A stretch of DNA of 24,414 bases from an uncultured Collinsella sp. (GTDB taxonomy: Bacteria > Actinomycetota > Coriobacteriia > Coriobacteriales > Coriobacteriaceae): the NCBI GenBank assembly GCA_902470925.1, contig CABRIF010000025.1, positions 1-24,414 of the forward strand. Direction: 5' to 3'. The notes beneath the pieces were generated by a model that was not told the DNA's origin, did not search any database, and saw only the letters and a program-made list of their open reading frames with translations. Shown piece after piece: positions 1-7,964 of the stretch. Numbering within the stretch: position 1 is the stretch's first letter; each line of letters starts with the position of its first letter. Both the position numbers and the translations under genes were made by a program.

Positions 1-174
1 CCGCACAACCCGCCTGCGAAGCCGCCCCACACCCCGAACACGCCGCCCACCCCGCCGAAGCCGCAGAAAAACCTGCCTGCGACGGGCGACTCCACCTGGG
101 TGGCCACGGTCGCGTTCGGCGTAGCCGCGTCGATGCTGGCGGCGGGCTTCATCCTGAAGCGGCGTCGGAGCTAG
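1..174 (+). CDS. C-terminal end of an LPXTG cell-wall-anchored surface protein (5' partial)
   Basis: The window opens inside this reading frame, of which the last 57 codons are visible. They encode a proline/lysine-rich stalk (residues 1-24), then the sortase motif LPATG, a hydrophobic segment of about 20 residues and the tail KRRRS. This order of sorting motif, membrane span and positive tail is the classic signal by which sortase attaches a protein to Gram-positive peptidoglycan. The proline-rich stretch just before it is the usual wall-spanning region. The function of the exposed part cannot be told because it lies outside the window. A strong terminator follows 60 bases after the stop. 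Confidence 0.9.
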   Translation, partial: PHNPPAKPPHTPNTPPTPPKPQKNLPATGDSTWVATVAFGVAASMLAAGFILKRRRS

Positions 175-233
175 CGCAGCTGGAACCAGCGCGTCGACCG
201 GCACCGGCTAACGGCCGATTCGCACAGCACACC

Positions 234-291
234 AAGGCCCCTTCCGGGAAGCGCATCGCACACGATGCCTCGATCCCGGAAGGGGCCTTTT
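234..291 (+). terminator. Intrinsic terminator after the LPXTG gene
   Basis: A perfect 16-bp inverted repeat pairs 234-249 with 274-289. The loop contains a further 6-bp inverted repeat (253-258 with 263-268). A TTTT run (288-291) ends the structure on the plus strand. It lies between convergent genes and may also stop the regulator transcript from the other side, although the minus strand has no clear T run. Confidence 0.9.
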
Positions 292-340
292 GCATGGGCT
301 GGAGTTCGGACTCACATCGGAATCTCTAGCGACACATCTG

Positions 341-1003
341 CTACTCCTTGAACAGGTATCCCACGCCGCGCACCGTGGTGATGTGCCCTGCGATCTGCGG
401 ACCCACCTTGGAGCGGATGCGCCTGATGTGCACGTCGACGGTGCGCGTGCCGCCGCAGTACTCGAAGCCCCACACGCGGTGCAGCAGCACCTCGCGGCTG
501 TAGGCGCGGTTGGGGTGCGTGGCCAAAAACGCCAACAGCGAGTATTCCATGAGCGTCAGGTCCACCGGCTCGCCGTCGAGCTGCACCTGGTAGGTGGCCA
601 AATTGATCATGAGGTTGTCGACGGTGAGCACCTCGTCCACCGCAATCGCGTCGTCGACGCCGATCAGGTGCCGCACGCGTGCCTCCAGCTCGGCGGGACT
701 GGCCCCCGAGCAGATGAAATCGGTATGCGAGGCGCTCGGCAGGTGGAACTCCGGCAGCTCCTGCTCGTCCACGATCAGCAGCATCGGCACGCCGCCGCGC
801 CCCTCGAGCCAGGTGGCAATCGCGTCGATGCGGTCGCCGCGGATGCCCTCGGCGTCCAAAATCAGCACGTTGAATTCGTAGGACGTCGACGGGGAATCGG
901 GCGTGGCCACGTATACCTCGGCATCGAGCGTCGAGGTAAGCGTCCGGACGAAATCGTGGAACCGCGTTGTACGGGCCATGAACAAGACGTTTTTACTTGG
1001 CAT
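341..1003 (-). CDS. OmpR-family orphan response regulator, GlnR-like
   Basis: The 220-residue protein has an atypical receiver domain (about 1-118) and a C-terminal OmpR/PhoB winged helix (about 125-220) with the family signature GGTRTVDVHIRR and the wing VRGVGYLF. The receiver lacks the N-terminal acidic pair and the conserved lysine of a phosphorylatable receiver, but keeps an aspartate at position 50 (VLILDA). Actinobacterial GlnR, an orphan regulator of nitrogen genes, is known for the same combination. The gene lies 63 bases downstream of a glutamine synthetase homologue on the same strand, which supports a nitrogen role by inference. The start is set by GGAGGT at 1009-1014. A TATGAT box at 1024-1029 could be an extra promoter, but no matching -35 was seen. 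No histidine kinase gene is nearby. Confidence 0.85.
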   Translation of the reverse strand: MPSKNVLFMARTTRFHDFVRTLTSTLDAEVYVATPDSPSTSYEFNVLILDAEGIRGDRIDAIATWLEGRGGVPMLLIVDEQELPEFHLPSASHTDFICSGASPAELEARVRHLIGVDDAIAVDEVLTVDNLMINLATYQVQLDGEPVDLTLMEYSLLAFLATHPNRAYSREVLLHRVWGFEYCGGTRTVDVHIRRIRSKVGPQIAGHITTVRGVGYLFKE

Positions 1004-1044
1004 AGCGCACCTCCGTAAGAAGCATCATAGCAGGTCATGGTAGA

Positions 1045-1060
1045 GGCGCCTCGCGGCGCC
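1045..1060 (-). other. Small intergenic hairpin between the glutamine synthetase homologue and the regulator
   Basis: GGCGCC (1045-1050) pairs with GGCGCC (1055-1060) around a four-base loop, just after the stop codon of the synthetase homologue. There is no T run, so it is unlikely to be a complete terminator. It could be a processing or stability element between the two cistrons. Confidence 0.35.
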
Positions 1061-1066
1061 GCCGTG

Positions 1067-2407
1067 CTACGAGTTCGCCAGATAGTGCTTGAGCTCCCAT
1101 TCGGTCACCGAGGAGGCGAAGCGCCGCCACTCCTCGCGCTTCTTCTTGAGGAAGTACGCATGGATGTGCTCGCCCAAGGCGTCCTTCATGAACGCCGAGC
1201 TCTCGAAGCGGTCGAGGGCCTCGTCGAGGTTGCGCGGCAGCGGCTCGATACCGCGGGCGCGCAGCTCGGCCTCGGGCAGGCGCAGCAGCTCGGAGGTTCC
1301 CTCGTCGGGCAGCTCGAGCCCGCGCTTGATGCCGTCCAAGCCTGCGGCCAGCGTCACGGCGCACACCAGGTAGGGGTTGGCCATGGGATCGGGGCTGCGC
1401 AGCTCGATGCGCGCCGAGGCCTGCTTGCCCGGCTTGTATACCGGAACCCGGATCATGGCCGCGCGGTTGCGCAGGCCCCAGGTGGCGTAGCGCGGACCGT
1501 CACCCGCGCCCAGCCCCAGGCGCTTGTAGGAGTTGACCGTGGGGTTCGTGATCGCCGAGATCTCGGCCGCATGGGCCAGGATGCCGGCCATGTAGCTTTT
1601 TGCCAGCGGCGAGAGGTGGTAGCGCGCGTCGGCGTCGCCCCAGAACACGTTGGTACCCTCGCGGTCGAACAGCGACTGGAACAGCAGCATGCCGCTCGAC
1701 GGCTCGTTGGCCAGCGGGCGCGGCATGAACGAGGCGTGGATGCCGGTTTCGTATGCCTCGGTGCGGATGACGTGCTTAGCCGTCATGATCGCGTCGGACA
1801 TGGTGAGGGCCTCGGCGTGGCGCAGCGAGATGCCATGCTGCGAGCGTCCCGAGCTATGGAAGGTGTACTCAACCGGGATGCTCATCTTCTCCAGCATGAG
1901 CACGGTGGAGCGGCGCAGGTCACGGGCCGAATCGGACGGCGTGAGGTCGAAGTAGCCCACCTCGTCGAGCGGCTCGGGGGTGCGGTCGTTGGCGAAATAG
2001 TAGAACTCCAGCTCAGCGCCCACGTTCATGATGTAGCCGAGCTTCTCGGCCTTGAAGAACATGCGGCGCAGGCACTCGCGCGGGTCGCCCGGGAAGGCGG
2101 CGCGGTCGGGGGTGCACACGTCGCAGAAGATGCGGGCGGCGCCGTCTTTGGACGGGCGCCACGGCAGGATCTGGAAGGTCGAGGGGTCGGGGAACGCCAG
2201 CATGTCGGCCTCGTCCTGGCTGGTGAAGCCCTCGATGGAGGAGCCGTCGAAGCCGATGCCCTCCTCGAAGGCCACGTCCAGGTCCTCGGGGCTGATGGCG
2301 AAGCTCTTAAGCCTGCCCAGCACATCGGTGAACCACAGGCGGACGAAGCGTATGTCGCGCTCCTCCACCGTGCGGAGAACGAAATCGATGTTCTGCTGCT
2401 GGTCCAT
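1067..2407 (-). CDS. glnA: Type I glutamine synthetase homologue with altered active site
   Basis: The 446-residue protein is full length for the shorter type I (GSI-alpha) glutamine synthetases and lines up from end to end: beta-grasp N-terminal domain with FDGSSIEGF (53-61), then the catalytic barrel with NPTVNSYKRL (288-297) and RIELRSPDP (333-341). Glutamine synthetase makes glutamine from glutamate, ammonia and ATP using two metal ions. E132, E134 and E335, three of the six metal-ligand positions, are present. The other three appear changed: the usual HHE is FHS (183-185), the usual QHE is QHG (190-192), and the usual GMH is GML (239-241). The flap glutamate of the GEAP motif is also missing (GDGP, 302-305). 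The protein may therefore be inactive, act on another substrate or have a regulatory role. AAAGGAGG lies just upstream of the ATG. It probably forms an operon with the GlnR-like regulator. Confidence 0.85.
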   Translation of the reverse strand: MDQQQNIDFVLRTVEERDIRFVRLWFTDVLGRLKSFAISPEDLDVAFEEGIGFDGSSIEGFTSQDEADMLAFPDPSTFQILPWRPSKDGAARIFCDVCTPDRAAFPGDPRECLRRMFFKAEKLGYIMNVGAELEFYYFANDRTPEPLDEVGYFDLTPSDSARDLRRSTVLMLEKMSIPVEYTFHSSGRSQHGISLRHAEALTMSDAIMTAKHVIRTEAYETGIHASFMPRPLANEPSSGMLLFQSLFDREGTNVFWGDADARYHLSPLAKSYMAGILAHAAEISAITNPTVNSYKRLGLGAGDGPRYATWGLRNRAAMIRVPVYKPGKQASARIELRSPDPMANPYLVCAVTLAAGLDGIKRGLELPDEGTSELLRLPEAELRARGIEPLPRNLDEALDRFESSAFMKDALGEHIHAYFLKKKREEWRRFASSVTEWELKHYLANS

Positions 2408-2436
2408 ATGCCCTCCTTTGCGCGTGCGGCCGCAAC

Positions 2437-2465
2437 CGCATAGATGCCCTTACTTTCGCACACAA
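2437..2465 (-). promoter_or_regulatory. Predicted sigma-70 type promoter of the glutamine synthetase homologue
   Basis: On the minus strand TTGTGT (2460-2465) and TATGCG (2437-2442) are separated by 17 bases. This places the transcript start about 35-40 bases before the start codon at 2407. The -10 box is only a moderate match. Confidence 0.4.
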
Positions 2466-2467
2466 TT

Positions 2468-2483
2468 GTTTCGGCTGCGTTTC
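2468..2483 (-). promoter_or_regulatory. GlnR-box-like direct repeat
   Basis: On the minus strand the sequence reads GAAAC, six bases, GAAAC (an 11-bp repeat), ending two bases from the predicted -35 box. The known actinobacterial GlnR box is built of GTNAC or GAAAC units spaced by six bases, usually more than two of them. Flanking units here are poor matches. The position beside the -35 would fit an activator. Confidence 0.4.
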
Positions 2484-2624
2484 GCGATGAGCACGGGATG
2501 GGCACCCGGCCAGGCAGCGGTATGGCGGGCGTGTTTTCAGGGAGGGCGCGCCGCGCGGCAGCACGGCACCCGCCCGGCCGGATACCGCCGCCTCGAAGCG
2601 GCCCGCCCTTCCCCGAACGGCTTC

Positions 2625-3638
2625 TTAGGCGAGCACGCTTTCCAGCAGCTCGCGGGATATGGCAAAGGTCTGTTCGTTGCCGTTTTCCACGATCGCCGGG
2701 ATGCCGGGGCGCGTGCGCGCGGCCCATGTCAGCACGGGGCGGTAATCGAAGGCGCCAGTGGTGCCAACGCCATGGCACACCAGCCGGCTCCCCGACCCAT
2801 CGCACCACCCCGCCGTGTCCTCGTTGGCCACCACCTCGAAATCCTTGGCGTGCAGCACCTCGATGCGCTCGCCGCACAGCTCCAGCATGCGCGCCGCCTC
2901 AGCCTGCGCCGCAGCGGGCGCCGCCACGCGCGGATGCAGCAGCGAGACGGCATCGTAGATCACGCCGAGCACAGACGAGTCCATGCGATCGAGCACCTGC
3001 CGGCAGCGCTCGGGCGTACACACCACCTCGTTCCAACCCGGTTCGATCAGCAGCCGGACACCCGCGCGCTCCGCGTGCGCCAGCGCCTGCGCAAGCCCGG
3101 CGCAGAAGCTCTCGAGCGCTGCGTCCGTCAGGCGGTCGTCGCCGATCGCGTTGCCCGCATTCGGCCGGCCGGTCTCGGTCCCCACCGGACAGCCGCCCAG
3201 CTCGGCGGCAAAGGCCAGGCAGGCCTCGTACTCCGCAAGGTTCTCGGCCAGCTGCGCGACGTCGGGCACGGCCAGGTTCTTGTAGCAGCCCAGCACCGCC
3301 ACCTGAACATCGGAGGCGTCGAGCTCGCGCCGCAGGTGCTGGGCGAGCGCGGGCGTAAGGCCGGACCGGTCGATACCGTAGCTGGCATAGAGCACCTTGC
3401 TCGGCAGCTGGACGCAGCGAAATCCGCGTGCAGCCGCCATCCGGATGCGCTCCTCGACCGTGCCCGCCGGCAGGTCGTGCAGGCGCACCCCGGGCGTCAC
3501 GGCTGCGCGACCGCGCGGCGCGGCGGCAGTGCCGGCGGCCTCGGGACTCGCCGCGGCGACGGTCCCAAGGCCCGCGAAAGTCACCTCATCGCCGACGGCA
3601 GCAGCCCCCAGCGCACCTTTGGAATCGTGCCCGCTCAT
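2625..3638 (-). CDS. Sugar phosphate isomerase/epimerase family TIM-barrel protein
   Basis: The protein is a xylose-isomerase-like TIM barrel of 337 residues from the chosen start. Metal-ligand type residues stand in the expected order: Glu in LLIEPGWNE, Asp in GVIYDAVSLLHP, His in EVLHAKDF and Glu in PAIVENGNE. The first 50 or so residues are an Ala-rich extension. The ATG at 3638 overlaps the stop of the GH105 gene as ATGA, so translational coupling is likely; an in-frame start at 3710 would lie inside that gene and is not favoured. The substrate is unknown. By context it could act on a product of GH105, such as the unsaturated galacturonate-derived keto sugar, or on another uronate, but this is inference. 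It is the last gene of the esterase/GH105 unit. Confidence 0.8.
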   Translation of the reverse strand: MSGHDSKGALGAAAVGDEVTFAGLGTVAAASPEAAGTAAAPRGRAAVTPGVRLHDLPAGTVEERIRMAAARGFRCVQLPSKVLYASYGIDRSGLTPALAQHLRRELDASDVQVAVLGCYKNLAVPDVAQLAENLAEYEACLAFAAELGGCPVGTETGRPNAGNAIGDDRLTDAALESFCAGLAQALAHAERAGVRLLIEPGWNEVVCTPERCRQVLDRMDSSVLGVIYDAVSLLHPRVAAPAAAQAEAARMLELCGERIEVLHAKDFEVVANEDTAGWCDGSGSRLVCHGVGTTGAFDYRPVLTWAARTRPGIPAIVENGNEQTFAISRELLESVLA

Positions 3639-4879
3639 GCCACCGCACCGTCCTTCTGCGCGTTGATGCCCGGCGTATAGCCGTCGAACGGGTCCTCCAC
3701 CGAGCAGCACCCCGCCGGCGACATGGGGTCGCAGGTGCCCGCCAGCTTGTCGTGGCGCATCGTCTCGATATAGGCCAGCACGAGCGGCGCCACGCCCTTG
3801 GCGTCGTCGCTCACCACCGGCTCGCGCATGTAGTACTCGAACGTCCCCTCGCGGTGCGCGGCGTTGCCCAGCCCCGCCACCAGACAGATGTTGTCGAGCG
3901 CCAGCTCACCGCCGCGCACATGCAGGCAGGTGGTGCAGATTCCGTCGAACGCACGGCGGCCGAGGGCGTAGTAGCTTTCGTCCAGCACGCCCAGGCGGCA
4001 GCCCTTCATGATGGCGTTCGCGAAGATGGCGCTGCCCGACTCCTCCAGGTAGTTCGGTGCGATGTTCGGCAGGTTGATCACCTGGTGCCACATGCCGGTC
4101 TCGGCGTCCTGGTAGGGCAGCATGGCGTCCACCAGCTCCACGAACATCTCGCGCAGGCCGTCTTTCTCCGCCGACATCGACGCGGGCATGAGCTCCCAGG
4201 TATCGATCAGCGCCATGGCGAACCAGCCCTCGGCGCGCAGCCAGAAGTTCGAGGAGAGTCCCGTCACCGGGTCGCACCAGAACTGCTTACGGCTGGCGTC
4301 GTAGGCGTGGTAGTACAGGCCGTTGCGCTCGCAGCGCATCACGTTGTGGACCACCTGGAACTGGTGGAAGCTGTCCGAGCACGCACGGCGGTTGTGGAAC
4401 GCCAGCTCGTACTGCATGTAGAAGGGCTGCGCCATATACAGGCCGTCCAGCCACACCTGGTTGGGATAGATCTTCTTGTGCCAGAAGTTGCCCTCGCGCG
4501 TGCGCGGCTGGGTCTCGAGCTGCTGGTAGATGGTATCCATCGCGCGGCGGTACTTCTGCTTGCCCGTAAGCTCGAACAGGCGGTAGAGGGTCTTGCCGGC
4601 GTTGACGTTGTCCAGGTTGTAGGCGTACGGGTCGTAATGCAGGATCGTGCCGTCGTCGTGGACGAAGAAGTCGATGTAGTCGTCGGCGAAGGTGAGGTAG
4701 TCCTCGCGGCCGGTGATCTCGTGCAGCTCGATGAGGGCCTTGATCATGCAGCCGTCGATGTAGTTCCACGTGTTCGGCTTGCCCGCGCGGATCTTCTCGA
4801 TGTTCCACGCCGGCTCCTGCGGCGTGGAGGTTCGCACCAGCTGCTCGATATAGGTGTCGAGGATCTGATTGCCTCCCAT
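3635..4879 (-). CDS. GH105 unsaturated galacturonyl/rhamnogalacturonyl hydrolase
   Basis: The 414-residue protein resembles YteR/YesR-type glycoside hydrolases of family 105. They remove the 4,5-unsaturated uronic acid that pectate or rhamnogalacturonan lyases leave at the non-reducing end of an oligosaccharide. The alpha/alpha barrel motifs are visible: NTWNYIDGC (36-44), NQVWLDGLYMA (140-150), whose Asp145 matches the catalytic Asp of YteR, and FWLRAEGWFAMAL. No signal peptide is present, so the enzyme is probably cytoplasmic and acts on imported oligosaccharides. AAGGAG lies before the ATG. It overlaps the isomerase gene by four bases and follows the triple esterase gene after 115 bases containing a hairpin. 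Exact substrate (plain or rhamnose-linked uronide) cannot be decided from sequence. Confidence 0.9.
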   Translation of the reverse strand: MGGNQILDTYIEQLVRTSTPQEPAWNIEKIRAGKPNTWNYIDGCMIKALIELHEITGREDYLTFADDYIDFFVHDDGTILHYDPYAYNLDNVNAGKTLYRLFELTGKQKYRRAMDTIYQQLETQPRTREGNFWHKKIYPNQVWLDGLYMAQPFYMQYELAFHNRRACSDSFHQFQVVHNVMRCERNGLYYHAYDASRKQFWCDPVTGLSSNFWLRAEGWFAMALIDTWELMPASMSAEKDGLREMFVELVDAMLPYQDAETGMWHQVINLPNIAPNYLEESGSAIFANAIMKGCRLGVLDESYYALGRRAFDGICTTCLHVRGGELALDNICLVAGLGNAAHREGTFEYYMREPVVSDDAKGVAPLVLAYIETMRHDKLAGTCDPMSPAGCCSVEDPFDGYTPGINAQKDGAVA

Positions 4880-4926
4880 GGTGTAGCTCCTTTTGTTGCA
4901 GGTGAGTTGGGTGGATGGAATGGTTA

Positions 4927-4956
4927 GGCGGGCCCGAGCGATGGCGCGGACCCGCC
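4927..4956 (-). other. GC-rich hairpin between the triple esterase and GH105 genes
   Basis: A 10-bp stem (4927-4936 with 4947-4956, one G-U pair) has a 10-base loop. It has no T run. It may mark an mRNA processing or stability point inside the operon rather than a terminator. Confidence 0.4.
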
Positions 4957-4994
4957 ATCAGCGCGAGGCCGGCGGGCCCGGCTGCGCCCGCGCG

Positions 4995-7964
4995 CTACAG
5001 CAGCGCACGCAGACCGGCGGCGATGCGGCGGGCCAGGCGCTCGTAGCCAGCGGGCGAGTAGTGCAGGCCGTCGGGCATGTAGTGCTCGCGGTGCTCGGGC
5101 ATAAGCGGGCTGATGCCGCTTGTGGCGAACAGGTCGATCACCGGCACCGCATAGCGCTCGCATACCGTGCGCACGGCCTGGGCATACGCCTCCTCGCACT
5201 CGCCCACCGCGTTGGCTGTCTCGAAGCCCGGCAGCCCCTTGTCGGCGCGGCCCGTGGTCTTGCACGGGGTCATGAACACGAGGCGCGCGGCCGGATAGCG
5301 GCCCAGGATACCCCGGATGAGCACATCGAGCGCGCCGTAGAAGGTCCGGGTGTCCGTGCCGCCCGGCTCGCCCAGCGGCACCGCGCGGCAGAAGTCGTTG
5401 ACACCGCCGAACACCACGATCGCGTCCGCATCGAGGTCATAGGCCTCCCAGCGCTCGATAAAGCTGTCGGCGCGATCGTCGGTCACGGCGATGCGCGAGC
5501 CCTTGACGCCGAAGTTGCGCACCTCGGCCACGTCCCGCCCCATGAAGCGTGCCAGATGCGCGGTCCAGGAGATGGCCGGCCCGCCCGCGCCGGTACCGTT
5601 GTCGCCCCAGGTGGTCGAGTCGCCCAGGCAGGCAATCGTAAGGCCTCCGCTCGGGCGAGCCTGCTCATCGAGCCAGTCCAGGTCCTCCGCCAGATGCGCC
5701 ACGCCCAGATGGTGCTCGCCCGGGCACACCTCGTGGCGCAGGCGCTCGCCGCAGCCGAGCAGCTCGTAGGCACGGCGTACGATGTTCACCTGCTCGTAGA
5801 CGTTCTCCATGCCGCGTGGGCCGTTCAGATGGTCCTCCGCACAGCTTTGCACCACCAGCGGCCGCGGCGCGATGAGCGAGGCGATGTCGCCGGCGTCGAA
5901 CAGGCGCCACAGGCCCGGCACGTAGTTGCACGCGCAGTTGCCGTTCAGGTGCAGCAGGGCGTCCTCGAACCCGTAGAGGTAGCCCGAGATGAACACGCGG
6001 CTCACGCGATGGTCGAGGGCGGCCAGGTAGAGCGCCTGCGCGCCGCCGCCCGAAAAGCCCAGGCAGCCGAGCGTATCGATGGAGAGCGCAAGCTCGGTAG
6101 CCGACGCCAGCCAATCGATGAGGCGCATGAGGTCCCACACGTTGCCGCCCTGGGCGCTGCATCCCAGCGGCTCGGTCATGTGCGCCTGCGCCGCGCAGGT
6201 TCCCCGCAGGTAGCGCTGCTCGTCATCGCCCTGGCCCACACGGTCGCGACGCGCGCCCCAGCCGCGGGCGTCGGGACACACCGTCACGTAGCCCATCCGG
6301 GCCAGGCGCAGGCCGTAGTCGTAGTTGAAGCGACGGATCGCCGCGTCCACCGCCGGCACGCCGGCCAGACCAGCCACGCTCGCCGCACCGGCGCCCTGAT
6401 GCCCGTGCGGGCACAGCCAGCAGCGGGCGCGCCCGTGCGCATCGCGCTTCGGGTTGCGCGGATACAGCAGGTAGAAGGGCATCCACACGCCAGGCTCGGT
6501 TTGGATAACCATGCGGCGGCGCTCGATGCCGCCCGGCAGCACCACGCGCTCCAGCTCGCGTGCGCACGGTTCGGCGCGCTCGAAGCTCGCAAGCCCCAGC
6601 GACTCGGCCAGGCTGCGGCGCGCGCCGTCGTGCCAGGTCAGCCAGTCCACCTTGCTGGTGCCGGCAAATGCCTGCGAGCGCGCCGTGCGCCGGAAGCGCT
6701 CCCGCATGGCCTGCTCATCTTCGAAATAGGCCTCCTCGTGCACCGTGCGGCCGCCGGCGGACAGCCGAGCCACCTCAACGGCGTCGCCCGAGGCGCCCTC
6801 CGGGTCCCAGCCGTCCGCGCCGGCAAGCACCCGCTCGCGCGCGAACCGCGCACGCTCACTCTCCGGCAGCACGTGCGTCCAGCGTTCCCAGCCCTCTGTG
6901 GTGCCGCCCGGACCCACCAGGCCGCTCGCCGCATAGAAACTCCGCTCGTGCGCGGCGGGCTTGTTCCAGTCGAACCAGCCGGATGGCGCGATGTGCGCAC
7001 CCAGCCAGCAGTCCACCAGCACCGTCTGCGCCCATTCGCGCCACGGACGGCCCACATACACCGTGCCCGCTGCGGCCTCGCTCGTGAACGAGCAGCCGTG
7101 GAACACGAACCCGTAGGGCTCGCCCTCGGGCGTCGAGGCCGCCGTCACGTACCCATTCGGCTCGGTGCCGCGGTCGAGCGACACGATCTCACAGCCCTCG
7201 AAATAGGCGCAGGCCCCGCCGAAGATGAAATCGACGTCGCCGGCGATGCGGCAGCGGCGGTAATACTGGCGGCCCACCACGCGGGGCGCGAACTGCTTGG
7301 GTCCCACGAAGCCGCCCGGCTTCACCTCGCGCGGGGGCAGCGGACCGCAGAACAGCGTGTCCTGATGCCCGAGGATCTCGCAGGCATCCACCACCAGGCG
7401 GTCGCCGTCGGCGTACAGCGCGATCGCCTGGCCCACCTCGCGGCCGTCGCCGGCGTCGTTTTCGATTGTGAGGTTGCGCAGGGTCACCTCGGCAGCATCG
7501 ACCAGCACGGTATAGGTGCGGAAGGTCCCCCGCGTGCCGCCGTCGGGCGCAGGGTCGAGCGTGCCGAGGCCGCCTACGATCCGCACGCTTTCGGCGGTTT
7601 CCCCCTCGATCGTCACCCGCGGACGGCGGATCTCAACGCGCTCGCGGTAGGTGCCGGGTGCCACGCGCACCACCACGGGCACCGCTTCATCCGGTGCCAC
7701 CTCGGCAAGCGCCGCCAGGGCCGCCGCAATCGAGGCATACGCCCCCGGCAGGCCCGAGCCCACGACGAGCTCGATCGCCTTCGCTGCCCCGGCACACGCA
7801 CTGGCCGCGCCCGCAGCGGGCTCGGCAGAACCTGTTGCACCGGCGCGCCCCTCGGCCGCGCATGCCTGTACGGCCTCGGCATCCGCGCGCCCGCCGTCAA
7901 CCGCATGCTTCGCAGCCGGGCGCGGCCCCTGCACCGCGGCGCCACGCGCACTCCCCTGCTTCAT
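4995..7964 (-). CDS. Three-domain pectin esterase: CE8 methylesterase + alpha/beta-hydrolase + SGNH esterase
   Basis: One uninterrupted 989-residue frame carries three hydrolases. Residues 1-62 are Ala/Gly-rich with no signal peptide. Residues 63-375 are a pectin methylesterase (CE8) with APGTYRERV (102-110), Q179, GHQDTLF (Gln201, Asp202), DVDFIFGG (Asp245) and VGRPW (Arg306), i.e. all catalytic positions known for the family. Residues 420-765 are an alpha/beta-hydrolase related to acetyl esterases with GFSGGG (Ser638), an acidic residue near 710-711 and His751/752. Residues 775-989 are an SGNH/GDSL hydrolase with GDSTTWG (Ser783), GG-ND (853-857) and DGLHYS (Asp965, His968), as in rhamnogalacturonan acetylesterases. 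The likely role is removal of methyl and acetyl groups from imported pectin oligomers in the cytoplasm. The ATG overlaps the stop of the preceding esterase gene as ATGA, and GGAGG lies upstream. Confidence 0.9.
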   Translation of the reverse strand: MKQGSARGAAVQGPRPAAKHAVDGGRADAEAVQACAAEGRAGATGSAEPAAGAASACAGAAKAIELVVGSGLPGAYASIAAALAALAEVAPDEAVPVVVRVAPGTYRERVEIRRPRVTIEGETAESVRIVGGLGTLDPAPDGGTRGTFRTYTVLVDAAEVTLRNLTIENDAGDGREVGQAIALYADGDRLVVDACEILGHQDTLFCGPLPPREVKPGGFVGPKQFAPRVVGRQYYRRCRIAGDVDFIFGGACAYFEGCEIVSLDRGTEPNGYVTAASTPEGEPYGFVFHGCSFTSEAAAGTVYVGRPWREWAQTVLVDCWLGAHIAPSGWFDWNKPAAHERSFYAASGLVGPGGTTEGWERWTHVLPESERARFARERVLAGADGWDPEGASGDAVEVARLSAGGRTVHEEAYFEDEQAMRERFRRTARSQAFAGTSKVDWLTWHDGARRSLAESLGLASFERAEPCARELERVVLPGGIERRRMVIQTEPGVWMPFYLLYPRNPKRDAHGRARCWLCPHGHQGAGAASVAGLAGVPAVDAAIRRFNYDYGLRLARMGYVTVCPDARGWGARRDRVGQGDDEQRYLRGTCAAQAHMTEPLGCSAQGGNVWDLMRLIDWLASATELALSIDTLGCLGFSGGGAQALYLAALDHRVSRVFISGYLYGFEDALLHLNGNCACNYVPGLWRLFDAGDIASLIAPRPLVVQSCAEDHLNGPRGMENVYEQVNIVRRAYELLGCGERLRHEVCPGEHHLGVAHLAEDLDWLDEQARPSGGLTIACLGDSTTWGDNGTGAGGPAISWTAHLARFMGRDVAEVRNFGVKGSRIAVTDDRADSFIERWEAYDLDADAIVVFGGVNDFCRAVPLGEPGGTDTRTFYGALDVLIRGILGRYPAARLVFMTPCKTTGRADKGLPGFETANAVGECEEAYAQAVRTVCERYAVPVIDLFATSGISPLMPEHREHYMPDGLHYSPAGYERLARRIAAGLRALL

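Noticed and set aside
2026..2877. Minus-strand frame spanning the start of the synthetase homologue and the isomerase end
   Set aside because: Shadow in another frame across two real genes.
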